Shown in pieces: positions 5,852 to 13,097 of a stretch of DNA of 13,225 nucleotides. How positions within the stretch are numbered: the first letter of the stretch is position 1; each line of letters starts with the position of its first letter. The stretch is taken from contig CANFFZ010000051.1 in assembly GCA_947446155.1 (NCBI GenBank), positions 1-13,225 on the forward strand, written 5' to 3'. Made by a program: the position numbers and the translations under genes. The DNA comes from Chloroflexota bacterium (GTDB lineage: Bacteria > Chloroflexota > Dehalococcoidia > UBA2979). The notes under the pieces are model-generated. The model saw nothing but the letters and a program-made list of their open reading frames with translations. It searched no databases and had not been told where the DNA came from.

Positions 5852-7025
5852 AGCCGGACGCTTCGGCTTCGGCTCTGAGGCCGCGATCGTCCGCGTCACC
5901 GCCCACGAGTCAGTGCTGACCTCCGGCCCCTCGCGCGGCCCGCGGCGCTCCGCCCCGGTCAGTCAGCGTCAGCCCGAGGCCGCGGACGTGCTCCCGCAGC
6001 GCGACGAAGACGACGACGACATGGACGACGACGACGATGATGACGAGGCACCGCGCGCGTCTAAGGACGGCGAGGCGTCGGCTGCGGACGGCGACGCGGG
6101 GCGTCCCCGTCGACGTGGCCGCCGAGGTGGCCGTGGCCGCCGACGTGAAGACGACGCTCCGGCCGCGGACGGCGAGCAGCCTGCGGCAGTTGCCGCCGCT
6201 GCAGCACCTGCCGAGCCGCGCACCACTGCCCCTTCCCGCGATGACGATGCACCGCGCGCCGGTATGGCGAGCCGCGACGGTCGTACCCCCAGTCGAACCC
6301 CCGCCGGTGGCGGTCGAGGGCGATCGAGCGGTGGTGGTGGCGGCGGACGCAACGACCGTGGCGGTGGTGGCCGAGGCGGCCCGCGCGGTGGTGGTGGCGG
6401 TGGCCGTGACTTCCGCGAACCTCGCGAGCCACGTGAGGCGCGCCCGCAGGGGTTCACGGTGCCGCTGGACGAAGAAGTCCGCGTGCCGGATGCGCCAGAC
6501 GATCTGCCGATCGCGCCGAACACGACTGCTGAGGACGACCTAGACCTCGCGGGCGGCACGCTGCGCGATGTCCTGAACCTCCTCGGCCTGCAGGGGACCG
6601 AGATCAGCGCGCGCGACCCGGAGACCCCGGGCGACGGTGCTGGCCTGATCGCGCAGGTCTTCGATGTCTTCGGTGAGGACGATGTGGCCTCGGACGAACT
6701 CGGGCTGCTGATCGGGCGGCGGGGCGAGACGCTCTATCACCTGCAGTACCTGATGAACACGATCGTGGGTCAGCACCGCGAAAGCGCGCCGGTCTTCGGC
6801 CTGGACATCGAGGGCTACCGACGGCGACGCGAGCAGATGCTCGTGGACATGGCGCGAGAGATCGCCAAAGAGGTGCGCGCCAGCGGTGACGTGATCACCC
6901 TGGAGCCGATGCCGGCGCACGAGCGCCGGATCATCCACCTCACGCTTGAGACCGAGGGCGGCGTACGCACCGAGAGCGTGGGCTCCGGTGAGAACCGCCA
7001 GGTCGAGATCCTGCCCGCCGAATAG
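5739..7025 (+). CDS. khpB: KH/R3H RNA-binding protein Jag (KhpB/EloR) with acidic and RGG-rich linker
   Basis: Residues 1-55 are the Jag_N domain (MRVAETSGRTVDEAVGKALAQ... with the GRFGFG motif). A long linker follows (about 60-260). It has an acidic tract at 89-103, an Arg-rich patch at 121-137 and a Gly/Arg-rich, RGG-box-like segment at 188-223 (GGGRGRSSGGGGGG, GGRGGPRGG). The KH domain is at about 265-355 with its GxxG loop GRRG at 326-329, and the R3H domain at 365-428 carries the R-x3-H pair R396/H400. KhpB proteins bind RNA with KhpA and influence cell elongation and division. At 428 residues it is roughly twice the usual size, all because of the linker. GGGGAA lies 7 to 8 bases before ATG 5739, which supports this start inside yidC. 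Confidence 0.94.
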   Translation: MRVAETSGRTVDEAVGKALAQLGLRRDQVEIDVVTEGKAGRFGFGSEAAIVRVTAHESVLTSGPSRGPRRSAPVSQRQPEAADVLPQRDEDDDDMDDDDDDDEAPRASKDGEASAADGDAGRPRRRGRRGGRGRRREDDAPAADGEQPAAVAAAAAPAEPRTTAPSRDDDAPRAGMASRDGRTPSRTPAGGGRGRSSGGGGGGRNDRGGGGRGGPRGGGGGGRDFREPREPREARPQGFTVPLDEEVRVPDAPDDLPIAPNTTAEDDLDLAGGTLRDVLNLLGLQGTEISARDPETPGDGAGLIAQVFDVFGEDDVASDELGLLIGRRGETLYHLQYLMNTIVGQHRESAPVFGLDIEGYRRRREQMLVDMAREIAKEVRASGDVITLEPMPAHERRIIHLTLETEGGVRTESVGSGENRQVEILPAE

Positions 7026-7065
7026 CACGCACGGTCTGAGGACGAGCGAGGACGGCTGAAGGCAC

Positions 7066-7902
7066 ATGCCTGACGACGCCTCGCCACGTCTCTCCTTCGC
7101 CGACGCGGGCCCGCTGCTGATCGCCGGCCCGCTCACGCTCGATCGCTTCGTGGACGAGACGCCCGTCCGAGAGTCGCCGGGCGGCGGCGTGCTGTTCGCC
7201 GCGCGGACGGCCGAAGCATTCGGCATCCGTCCGCTCGTCCTGACGAAGGTGAATCGTGAGCCGCTGCTGTTCGAGCACGCTCACGTCGATGGCGAACGCC
7301 GTCTCCGACTGCAGCACCCGCCGCGCTCTCCGATCGCCGCGCTGGATATCCCCAACGGCTGGCCCGAGCCGCGCACGATCCTGCTCTGTCCACTGATCGC
7401 CGGGGACCTGGACGTCCTGTCCTTCCTCGACCGCTGGCCGGGGACGCGGGTGGGGCTGCTGGCACAGGGGATGCAACGCCGTCGCCTGGATGACGGGGCG
7501 GTGCGGGTCGTCGGTGCGCCGTCGCCGGCGCTGCTGAACGCGGCACGCGAGGGGGTGACGATCTTCCTGTCGCAGGAGGAGATCGCGCGCTGGTCCCCGG
7601 GTGCCCTCGCGCGGCTCGCGTCACGGGCGGAGCGCGTCGTGGTCACGGAGGGCACCTCGGGTGCGCGAGCCGTGAACCGTGACGGCAGCGAGTCGCGGAT
7701 CGAGCCTGTGGACGCCCAACCCATCGACACCACGGGCGCGGGGGATGTGTTCGCGGCGGCCTTTATACTCGGGCTGCGAGCGGGGTTGGAGACGGCGGGC
7801 CGCCTGGCTGCGGCTGCTGCCGCCTGCGAGGTCGAGACACTCGGCCCCGCCCCGTTGCCACCGCTCGCGCAGATCGCCGCCCGAGCGGGAGTCGTCCTGT
7901 GA
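7066..7902 (+). CDS. PfkB-family carbohydrate kinase
   Basis: The 278-residue protein belongs to the ribokinase/PfkB fold. It has a PGGG substrate-side motif at 38-41 and the diagnostic DTTGAGD box at 221-227, whose last Asp is the catalytic base and whose Gly-Ala-Gly forms the anion hole. VVVTEGTSGARAV at 201-213 is the usual nucleotide-side strand. It is somewhat short, since many members run to 300-330 residues, with the loss in the lid region. The substrate (a sugar, nucleoside or other alcohol) cannot be told from sequence. GAAGG lies 4 to 5 bases before the ATG. It sits between khpB and parA, a place where many bacteria carry mnmE, mnmG or rsmG; those are absent here. Confidence 0.87.
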   Translation: MPDDASPRLSFADAGPLLIAGPLTLDRFVDETPVRESPGGGVLFAARTAEAFGIRPLVLTKVNREPLLFEHAHVDGERRLRLQHPPRSPIAALDIPNGWPEPRTILLCPLIAGDLDVLSFLDRWPGTRVGLLAQGMQRRRLDDGAVRVVGAPSPALLNAAREGVTIFLSQEEIARWSPGALARLASRAERVVVTEGTSGARAVNRDGSESRIEPVDAQPIDTTGAGDVFAAAFILGLRAGLETAGRLAAAAAACEVETLGPAPLPPLAQIAARAGVVL

Positions 7903-7911
7903 TCGTCCTCC

Positions 7912-7951
7912 CGCACCTCGCACCTCACCGCGCACCGCACACCGCGAACCG
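7912..7951 (+). repeat. Imperfect heptad repeats in the parA leader
   Basis: The 55-base gap before parA contains a run of near-identical units: CGCACCT, CGCACCT, CACCG, CGCACCG, CACACCG, CGAACCG. The tract is rich in A and C and poor in G, and has no purine-rich ribosome binding site before the parA ATG at 7958. It should be weakly structured as RNA. The repeat is plain in the sequence; any role in translation or protein binding is unknown. Confidence 0.5.
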
Positions 7952-7957
7952 CCCTCG

Positions 7958-8800
7958 ATGAGCGTGTGCATCGCTGTGACGAACCAGAAGGGTGGCGTCG
8001 GCAAGACGACGACCACCGTCTCGCTCGGCGCGTCGCTCGCGGCGCGCGGGCTGCGCGTCCTGATCGTCGACGCCGACCCGCAGGCGAACGCCACGAGCGC
8101 CCTCGGCATCCGCGGTCGCGACGAGGCCGGCTTGTATGCCACGCTGATCGAGGAAGATCCGCTGGAACGATCGGTGGAAGCGACCTCCACACCGAACCTC
8201 TGGCTCGTGCCGACCACGCCGGCGCTCGCGGGCGCCGAGATCGAACTCGTGACGGTGATGAAGCGCGAGTTCCGGATGAAGCGCGCCCTCGAGTCGCTGC
8301 GGTCGCAGTACGACATCATCCTGATGGACTGCCCGCCGTCGCTCGGCCTGCTCACGGTGAACGCGCTGGCGGCCGCAGACGAGGTGATCATCCCGGTGCA
8401 GGCGGAGTACTTCGCCCTCGAAGGCCTCGGCCACCTCTCGAAGACGGTCGAGATGATCCGCCGCAACCTCAACCCCCAACTGGCGATCCGCGGCGTGCTG
8501 CTGACGATGTACGACTCCCGCACGAACCTCGCGCGCGAGGTGGAGCAGGAGGTGCGCACGCACTTCCCGGCGACGTTCCGCACGGTCATCCCTCGGTCAG
8601 TGCGACTGGCGGAGGCGCCGAGTCACGGCGAACCGATCACCGTGTACGACCCGTCCTCGACAGGTGCGCGCGCGTACGAGGAACTCGCGAACGAACTGAT
8701 CGAGCGGCTGCGCGACCGCGACCTGATCCCGGCCGTCGCACCGATGCGCCCGCGCGCCGCCGTGGCGACGCCACCCTCGGAGGTCACACATGGCGCGTAA
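7958..8800 (+). CDS. parA: Chromosome-partitioning ATPase ParA (Soj)
   Basis: The 280-residue product starts MSVCIAVTNQKGGVGKTTTT, with the deviant Walker A motif KGGVGKTT at 11-18, whose first Lys contacts the partner subunit. The switch region VDADPQANATSALG is at 37-50, and the Walker B-like strand IILMDCPPS is near 120-128. It is the short, chromosomal Soj type without an N-terminal DNA-binding domain. ParA dimers bind DNA non-specifically and move or sort ParB-parS complexes; in some bacteria Soj also regulates DnaA. ATG 7958 directly precedes the family start, but no Shine-Dalgarno is visible. The 3' end overlaps parB by 11 bases. Confidence 0.96.
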   Translation: MSVCIAVTNQKGGVGKTTTTVSLGASLAARGLRVLIVDADPQANATSALGIRGRDEAGLYATLIEEDPLERSVEATSTPNLWLVPTTPALAGAEIELVTVMKREFRMKRALESLRSQYDIILMDCPPSLGLLTVNALAAADEVIIPVQAEYFALEGLGHLSKTVEMIRRNLNPQLAIRGVLLTMYDSRTNLAREVEQEVRTHFPATFRTVIPRSVRLAEAPSHGEPITVYDPSSTGARAYEELANELIERLRDRDLIPAVAPMRPRAAVATPPSEVTHGA

Positions 8801-9707
8801 GGGTGGCCTGGGCCGTGGACTCGCAGCGCTGATCCCGGACGGCGCGCCCGGCGATCCGGAGACGGCGCCGCGCGACGAGCGCGTGCCCGCGACCGACGTC
8901 GCGATCGAGGATGTGGTCCCGAACCCACAGCAGCCACGCACGTTCATCGAACCCGTACGGCTCGCGGAACTCGCCGAGTCGATCAAGTTGTACGGCATCA
9001 TCCAGCCGCTGCTGGTCACACAGGAGCGCGGCCAGGACGGCCAAGTCGTCTACCAACTGATCGCCGGTGAGCGCCGTCTGCGCGCCGCGAAGGCGGCCGG
9101 CCTCGAGCGCGTCCCGGTCACGATCCGGCAGACGACCCCGCAGGAACTCCTCGAAATCGCCATCGTCGAGAACGTGCAGCGCGCCGACCTCAATCCGCTG
9201 GAAGAGGCGGTCGCGTACCAGCGGCTGATCGAGGAGTTCCACCTCACGCAGGCGCAGGTCGCGGAGCGTGTGAGCAAGTCCCGTGTCGCCATCGCGAACA
9301 CGCTGCGGCTGATGGACCTGCCGGTGGAGGTGCGCGCCTCGATCACCGGTGGTGAGATATCTGAGGGCCACGGGCGGGCGCTCCTCGGGCTCCCTTCGCA
9401 GGCGGACCGCCTGGCCGCGTGCGAGCGGGTGGTCGCCGAGGGCTTGAACGTGCGCCAGACCGAGCGCATGGTGCGCGAGTGGGGTAGCACGGAGGCGAAG
9501 CCCTCGAAGCCGCGCCCGCCGAAGCCGGACGTACGCGGCCCAGCCGCGGTCACCGCGGGATTCGAGGAGGCGGTGCAGCGCTCCCTCGGCACGAAGGTGA
9601 CGCTGAAGCGGAGCCAGACGGGGCGCGGGGCCCTCACGATTCACTTCTACAGCGACGAGGAACTCACGGGAGTCCTCGAACGGATCCTTGGAAAGGACGC
9701 GTTATGA
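8790..9707 (+). CDS. parB: Chromosome-partitioning protein ParB (Spo0J), CTPase clamp
   Basis: ParB binds parS, hydrolyses CTP and spreads as a sliding clamp to organise the origin region. The 305 residues begin with the conserved RKGGLGRGLAALIP peptide, which in Soj/Spo0J systems stimulates the ParA ATPase. The N-terminal CTP-binding domain contains GERRLRAAKAAG at 93-104 and ENVQRADLNPLEEA at 127-140. The helix-turn-helix region that reads parS starts near 152 (LTQAQVAERVSKSRVAIAN). The C-terminal dimerisation segment ends FYSDEELTGVLERIL. GGAGG lies 6 to 7 bases before ATG 8790, inside parA. Its target parS is at 3665-3680. Confidence 0.97.
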   Translation: MARKGGLGRGLAALIPDGAPGDPETAPRDERVPATDVAIEDVVPNPQQPRTFIEPVRLAELAESIKLYGIIQPLLVTQERGQDGQVVYQLIAGERRLRAAKAAGLERVPVTIRQTTPQELLEIAIVENVQRADLNPLEEAVAYQRLIEEFHLTQAQVAERVSKSRVAIANTLRLMDLPVEVRASITGGEISEGHGRALLGLPSQADRLAACERVVAEGLNVRQTERMVREWGSTEAKPSKPRPPKPDVRGPAAVTAGFEEAVQRSLGTKVTLKRSQTGRGALTIHFYSDEELTGVLERILGKDAL

Positions 9708-10159
9708 GCATCGCCGACCGTCTGAAAGAACTGGGCATCGACCTCCCGCTGGTCTCGCCCGTCGCGATCTACAAGCCGGCGGTGCGCACGGGGAACCTCG
9801 TGTTCGTCTCCGGCCAACTGCCGATGAAGGACGGCGCCCTCGTGGCGACCGGCCGCCTCGGCGCGGGCGTGAGCATCGAGGACGGCAAGGCAGCAGCCCG
9901 CCAATGCGCGATCAACGCGCTCGCGGCGGCACAGCACCTGCTGGGCACCCTCGAAGGGGCGCGCGTGATCCGCACAGTCGGCTACGTGGCCAGCGCACCC
10001 GAGTTCGTCGACCAGCCGCAAGTGGTGAACGGCGCCTCCGAGTTGCTCAAGGATGTCTTCGGCGACGACGACGGCGTCGGCTCGCGTACCTCGATCGGCC
10101 TCGTCTCGCTGCCGCTGAACGCCCCCGTCGAGGTGGAACTGCTGCTGGAGGTGAAGTAG
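9704..10159 (+). CDS. RidA/YjgF-family protein
   Basis: The 151-residue protein belongs to the RidA/YjgF/UK114 family, whose best known members hydrolyse reactive enamines and imines made by PLP enzymes. The family strand NLVFVSGQLPMKDGAL is at 31-46, and the C-terminal R-x-SIGLVSLP-x-NAPVEVEL segment (R128 to L145) supplies the conserved Arg that would hold the substrate carboxylate. Its length and the N-terminal extension place it with the longer YjgF-like subgroup rather than classic 128-residue RidA, so imine hydrolysis is an inference. It starts in an ATGA overlap with parB, with a GGAAAGGA site upstream, so it is translated with the partition genes although no functional link is obvious. 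Confidence 0.9.
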   Translation: MSIADRLKELGIDLPLVSPVAIYKPAVRTGNLVFVSGQLPMKDGALVATGRLGAGVSIEDGKAAARQCAINALAAAQHLLGTLEGARVIRTVGYVASAPEFVDQPQVVNGASELLKDVFGDDDGVGSRTSIGLVSLPLNAPVEVELLLEVK

Positions 10160-10642
10160 ATGGCGCGCATCGACTTCGTCACCGGTGCACCAGAGAAGTA
10201 CGCCCACCTCGTCGAGGCGCTGGCGACGGTGTCAGAGCGGCTGCGCGGCGTGGCCGCGAATGTGCGCGCCGGCGGGTGGACCTCAGCGCCACGCGAGGGC
10301 GGCGAGTGGACGGCACAGCACACCCTCGCGCATATGGCGCTGTATGCGCAGAAGAACGGCGTCTTCATCCACCAGATGGCGACCATGACCGAGCCCGCCC
10401 GCCTCGCCTTCGACGAGGACGCCGAGGCGGCAGCCCTCGAAGCCCGATCCCCGGCCGACCTGATCGCCATCGTGGAGTCCGAGGTGGGCAAGACGGTCGA
10501 ACTGCTCTCCGGCACGCCGGACGCGGGCTGGGGCCGTCCCGGCAGCATCCGCGGCGCACGTCGATCGCTGCGCCAGCAGGTGCAGTCGCACGCGGAGCAC
10601 CTGCAGGGGCACGTCGATCAGATCGCGGACGCTCTAGGGTAG
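10160..10642 (+). CDS. DinB-family (four-helix metal-binding) protein
   Basis: The 160-residue product fits the DinB/YfiT four-helix bundle. His54 and His58 in EWTAQHTLAHMALY form one side, and His144, His147 and His151 in QVQSHAEHLQGHVDQI form the other, giving the usual metal-binding triad. Members include damage-induced proteins and bacillithiol or mycothiol S-transferases; the substrate here is unknown. The ATG follows the RidA stop directly with no gap, and GGAGG sits near the end of that gene, so it is the last member of the coupled parA-parB-RidA-DinB run. The next gene converges on it with a 13-base gap and no clear terminator. Confidence 0.85.
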   Translation: MARIDFVTGAPEKYAHLVEALATVSERLRGVAANVRAGGWTSAPREGGEWTAQHTLAHMALYAQKNGVFIHQMATMTEPARLAFDEDAEAAALEARSPADLIAIVESEVGKTVELLSGTPDAGWGRPGSIRGARRSLRQQVQSHAEHLQGHVDQIADALG

Positions 10643-10655
10643 AAGGCGCTTCCGG

Positions 10656-11886
10656 CTAGCGCGCCGTCGAGATGAGTGGGCCGGTATCGACGGCCTCGAA
10701 GGCGCTGCCGGGTACCTGCTTCAGTTGGTTGAGATCCGCATCGTCCCAACCCGGGTCGGTCGCGCCGCTGATGTACCAGTTCGACCCGTTGTCAGCGAGC
10801 AGCATCCCGTACCGCTTCAGCGCCGTGAGCACGACGAGCACCTGCCCTCGATACCCCGCGAGATCGAAGTCGGCACGCAGGCGGAGGCGGAGCCCCATCG
10901 GCGGCGCGGACGCATCGGTGATGCTGCTCGCGAAGTGCGCCGCGGGGTGGATGTAGGCGCGCTGGGTGCGGCTGACCGTGAAGCGCAGCGCGTGGTTGAT
11001 GGCACCAGCGCGCACCTCGTCCAGACGGACGAGGCCGGGCAGGATCGGTAGTCCGGCGGCGTCGGCGGACGTCCATCCATCCGGTCGCAGCGCGTTCGAC
11101 CGCAGGTCAAAGATCGCGCCTGAGCCGGCACTCCAGGAGGCGCCGCTGCGACGCAGGTCGAACAACTCGTACAGCCGGCACTCCCCCTCGCGGACGATGA
11201 GCGCATGCCGGTCCGACCCGGCCTCGATGCGCACGCCCGCAGGAATGCGGGTAGGGCCCGGCGTCGCTCTCGTCCGCGTAGTCGAAGGTCACCGGGACGG
11301 CCGACTCGCTGGCGGGGACGATCACGTAGGGGATGCCGTAGTCCGGGTTCTCACCGAAGTCCGCGTGCAGGAAGCGGTTGCCACCGCTCGCCAGGATGTG
11401 GCCGACGTAGCGGTCGGAGAGCGGGTGCCTCGGCGCATTCGAGATGTCGGATGCCCACGGGTTGTCGTCCGGGAACAGGGGACACGAGCCGATCGAGCGC
11501 GTCCCGGCCGATCCTCCGCCTGGCGCCGAGGCGGCTCGGCACACAAGCAGCAGCGGCGTCGACGGCAGCACCCCGCCCGGGAACCGTGAGACGAATGACT
11601 CGTTGACGAACGTCGGGGCGCCTCGCAGGTACCCGATCAGTGAGCCCGTGCTCGAGAGCCAGGCAGCCATCGCGGTGCAGCCTCGACTGTCTGCGACGGC
11701 GAAGAGTTGGGTGGGGGTACCGCCGCTCCACTGGACGAGCGCAACACCACCGCCTGCGGGCAGGCTCCCGGAGATCTGGCCAGCCTCGGGCACCACCTGT
11801 GCCTGCAGCGGTTGGTCGGACGTGAGGAAGGGCGCCGTGATGAGCAGCAGCGGCCAGGCACCCCACCGCCGCGCCTTCGATCTCAC
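10656..11886 (-). pseudogene. Secreted protein of unknown function, split by a frameshift
   Basis: Two minus-strand frames join into one product of about 409 residues if a single base near 11247 is removed. The first part starts with a signal peptide (RSKARRWGAWPLLLITAP... ending LQAQ) and contains FPDDNPWASDISNAP and HADFGENPDYGIPYVIVP. It reads VTFDYADESDAGPYP, then shifts frame. In the other frame the line continues IPAGVRIEAGSDRHALIV and on to AIFDLRSNALRPDGWTSADA and YGMLLADNGSNWYISG. The PYPIP junction matches what I recall of this conserved extracytoplasmic family, whose role is unknown to me. GGAG lies 7 bases before GTG 11886, so I prefer it to the GTG at 11892. Either the gene is disrupted or one base is an assembly error; both halves otherwise show full coding character. 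Confidence 0.78.
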
Positions 11887-11967
11887 CGGCACACTCCTGC
11901 CCTGCGAACCACGTGCATAAGTAGAACGACGCGGGTGACCGTGTGTGACGCGGGGCGCCGGCCGAGG

Positions 11968-12666
11968 CTAGCGGGGCAGTGACGGGACCGGCACGCCGAA
12001 GGTCTCGATGAACCGGTAGCCGACGTTGCGGACGGTATCGATGTACTGCTCGCGGTTCTCGATCTTCGCGCGGATGCGCCGGATGTGGACGTCCACGGTG
12101 CGTGAGCCGCCGTAGTAGTCGTAGCCCCACACCTGGTTCAGCAGCACCTCGCGCGTGAACGGCTTGCCGGGGTTCGAGGCGAGGAAGCGCAGGAGCTCGT
12201 ACTCCTTGTAGGTGAGGTCGACGACCTCGGTGTCCACGGTGACCTTGTAGCGCTCGAGGTCGATGACGAGTGCGCCGTGGCGGATCATCGATCCGTCGGT
12301 CGCGCCGGTGCGCTGCCAGATCAGCCGCGACAGCCGCAGACGGAGTTCGACGTCATCGACCGGTGACAGGACGAAGTCGTCGACCTGGGTGCCGGGACCG
12401 ATGAGGGCGAGCTGGCTCGGCGTGGCGATCGCGAGGACGGCGGTGCTCTCCGCGAGCGCCTCGTCACGCAGGAGCGCAGCGACGCCGCCCGCGGTGAGGC
12501 CGATCGAGAGGTCGAGCACGACGACGGCGGGCCGCCAGTCGCGCACGGCGACGAGGGCGCCCTCGGCGGATGGCTCGGCCCGCACGACGCGACCGTCTGG
12601 CCGCGCCGCAGCCTCTACCGAGCACAGATGCTCGCCGTCACGTGTGAGCACTAGGATCCGCTGCAT
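11968..12666 (-). CDS. OmpR/PhoB-type response regulator with degenerate receiver
   Basis: The 232-residue protein has a receiver-like domain (about 1-115) and a winged-helix DNA-binding domain (about 130-220). The DNA-binding part is fully typical: LTYKEYELLRFLASNPGKPF, LLNQVWGYDYYGG, the recognition helix SRTVDVHIRRIRAKIE, and the wing TVRNVGYRF. The receiver keeps a candidate phosphoacceptor, D52 in VVVLDLSIG. However, the acidic pair near residues 8-9 is Thr-Arg (ILVLTRD), and the conserved Lys before Pro near 101 is Ser (FVLSPVDD). Loss of these residues argues for control that does not depend on ordinary phosphorylation. No histidine kinase is adjacent. The ATG has no Shine-Dalgarno and sits 7 bases after a good -10 box. 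Confidence 0.92.
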   Translation of the reverse strand: MQRILVLTRDGEHLCSVEAAARPDGRVVRAEPSAEGALVAVRDWRPAVVVLDLSIGLTAGGVAALLRDEALAESTAVLAIATPSQLALIGPGTQVDDFVLSPVDDVELRLRLSRLIWQRTGATDGSMIRHGALVIDLERYKVTVDTEVVDLTYKEYELLRFLASNPGKPFTREVLLNQVWGYDYYGGSRTVDVHIRRIRAKIENREQYIDTVRNVGYRFIETFGVPVPSLPR

Positions 12667-12673
12667 GGGCGGA

Positions 12674-12679
12674 AGTGTA
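12674..12679 (-). promoter_or_regulatory. -10 box placing the regulator mRNA start at its ATG
   Basis: On the minus strand TACACT (12679-12674) matches the -10 consensus at 5 of 6 positions. Seven bases separate it from the ATG at 12666, so transcription would begin at or next to the A of the start codon. The -35 region is weak (TCGTAT at 17-base spacing). With no Shine-Dalgarno upstream of the ATG, a leaderless message is the simplest model. Confidence 0.45.
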
Positions 12680-12762
12680 TGGGCGCGGTGTTTCGGATAC
12701 GAGTCCGCAGTGCGGGGGATGTATCGCCGTCACATCGGGAGTGTCGTTCAGGGGAGAAGGGT

Positions 12763-12811
12763 CGCGGCCGGAGGTGGTCTCGGGAGGGGGTCGAGACCAC
12801 CTCCGGTCGCG
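12763..12811. terminator. Strong 20-bp hairpin between two regulator genes
   Basis: The arm at 12763-12782 pairs with 12792-12811 over 20 base pairs with only one G-T wobble and no mismatch, around a 9-base loop. It lies 17 bases beyond the stop of the minus-strand regulator remnant and about 100 bases before the intact regulator. There is no U-run in either direction, so it is a stem-only terminator candidate or another structured element. The arms are GC-rich and contain GGAGGTGGTCTC. Confidence 0.5.
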
Positions 12812-12828
12812 GGCTGTAGGTGCTTCGG

Positions 12829-13064
12829 CTAGGCCTCGGGAGCAAGGCGGTAACCGACGCGGGTGACGGTATCGTGCGCGCTTCTGGGCCGGCGGAGCCC
12901 CAGAGGGCCTCCGCCAAGCGGTCATACGTGACGACCCGACCGGAGTGCTCCGCGATCATGAGCAGCGCGTTGAACTCCATGTAGGTCAGGCGGATCGGGC
13001 GGCCGTCCACGGTGACCAGATAGCGGTCGCGGTCGATCGTGAGGTGGCCGGTTCGGATCACCAC
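12829..13064 (-). pseudogene. Winged-helix regulator remnant lacking its recognition helix
   Basis: The minus strand encodes the first half of an OmpR/PhoB DNA-binding domain: VVIRTGHLTIDRDRYLVTVD, LTYMEFNALLMIAEHSGRVV, then YDRLAEALWG. After about 38 bases the end of such a domain appears in another frame: DTVTRVGYRLAPEA and a TAG at 12829. In the intact regulator at 11968-12666 the same interval is 99 bases, so about 61 bases have been lost, removing the DNA-recognition helix and shifting the frame. GGGAG precedes a GTG pair at 13064-13059, but the receiver domain is missing and the insertion-sequence end lies 33 bases further out. The reading frame stays open up to that end, so the receiver half may have been cut off by the insertion. 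It cannot bind DNA as a normal regulator. Confidence 0.7.
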
Positions 13065-13097
13065 GTGACTCCCTCGTCCACCAGTCGGTCTGGAGGC

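Noticed and set aside
6428..6437. Second parS (CACGTG core)
   Set aside because: Only the central CACGTG is shared; the flanking bases do not form the TGTTT/AAACA arms. The same applies to the CACGTG near 11906 and 13064.
5969..6559. Minus-strand open frame rich in Pro, Arg and Ser
   Set aside because: It is the antisense of the repetitive khpB linker; its low-complexity composition follows from the Gly/Arg and Asp codons on the other strand.
7281..8192. Long minus-strand open frame of 303 codons
   Set aside because: It runs antisense to the kinase and parA genes, has an Arg/Ser/Ala-rich composition and no recognisable domain or start site.
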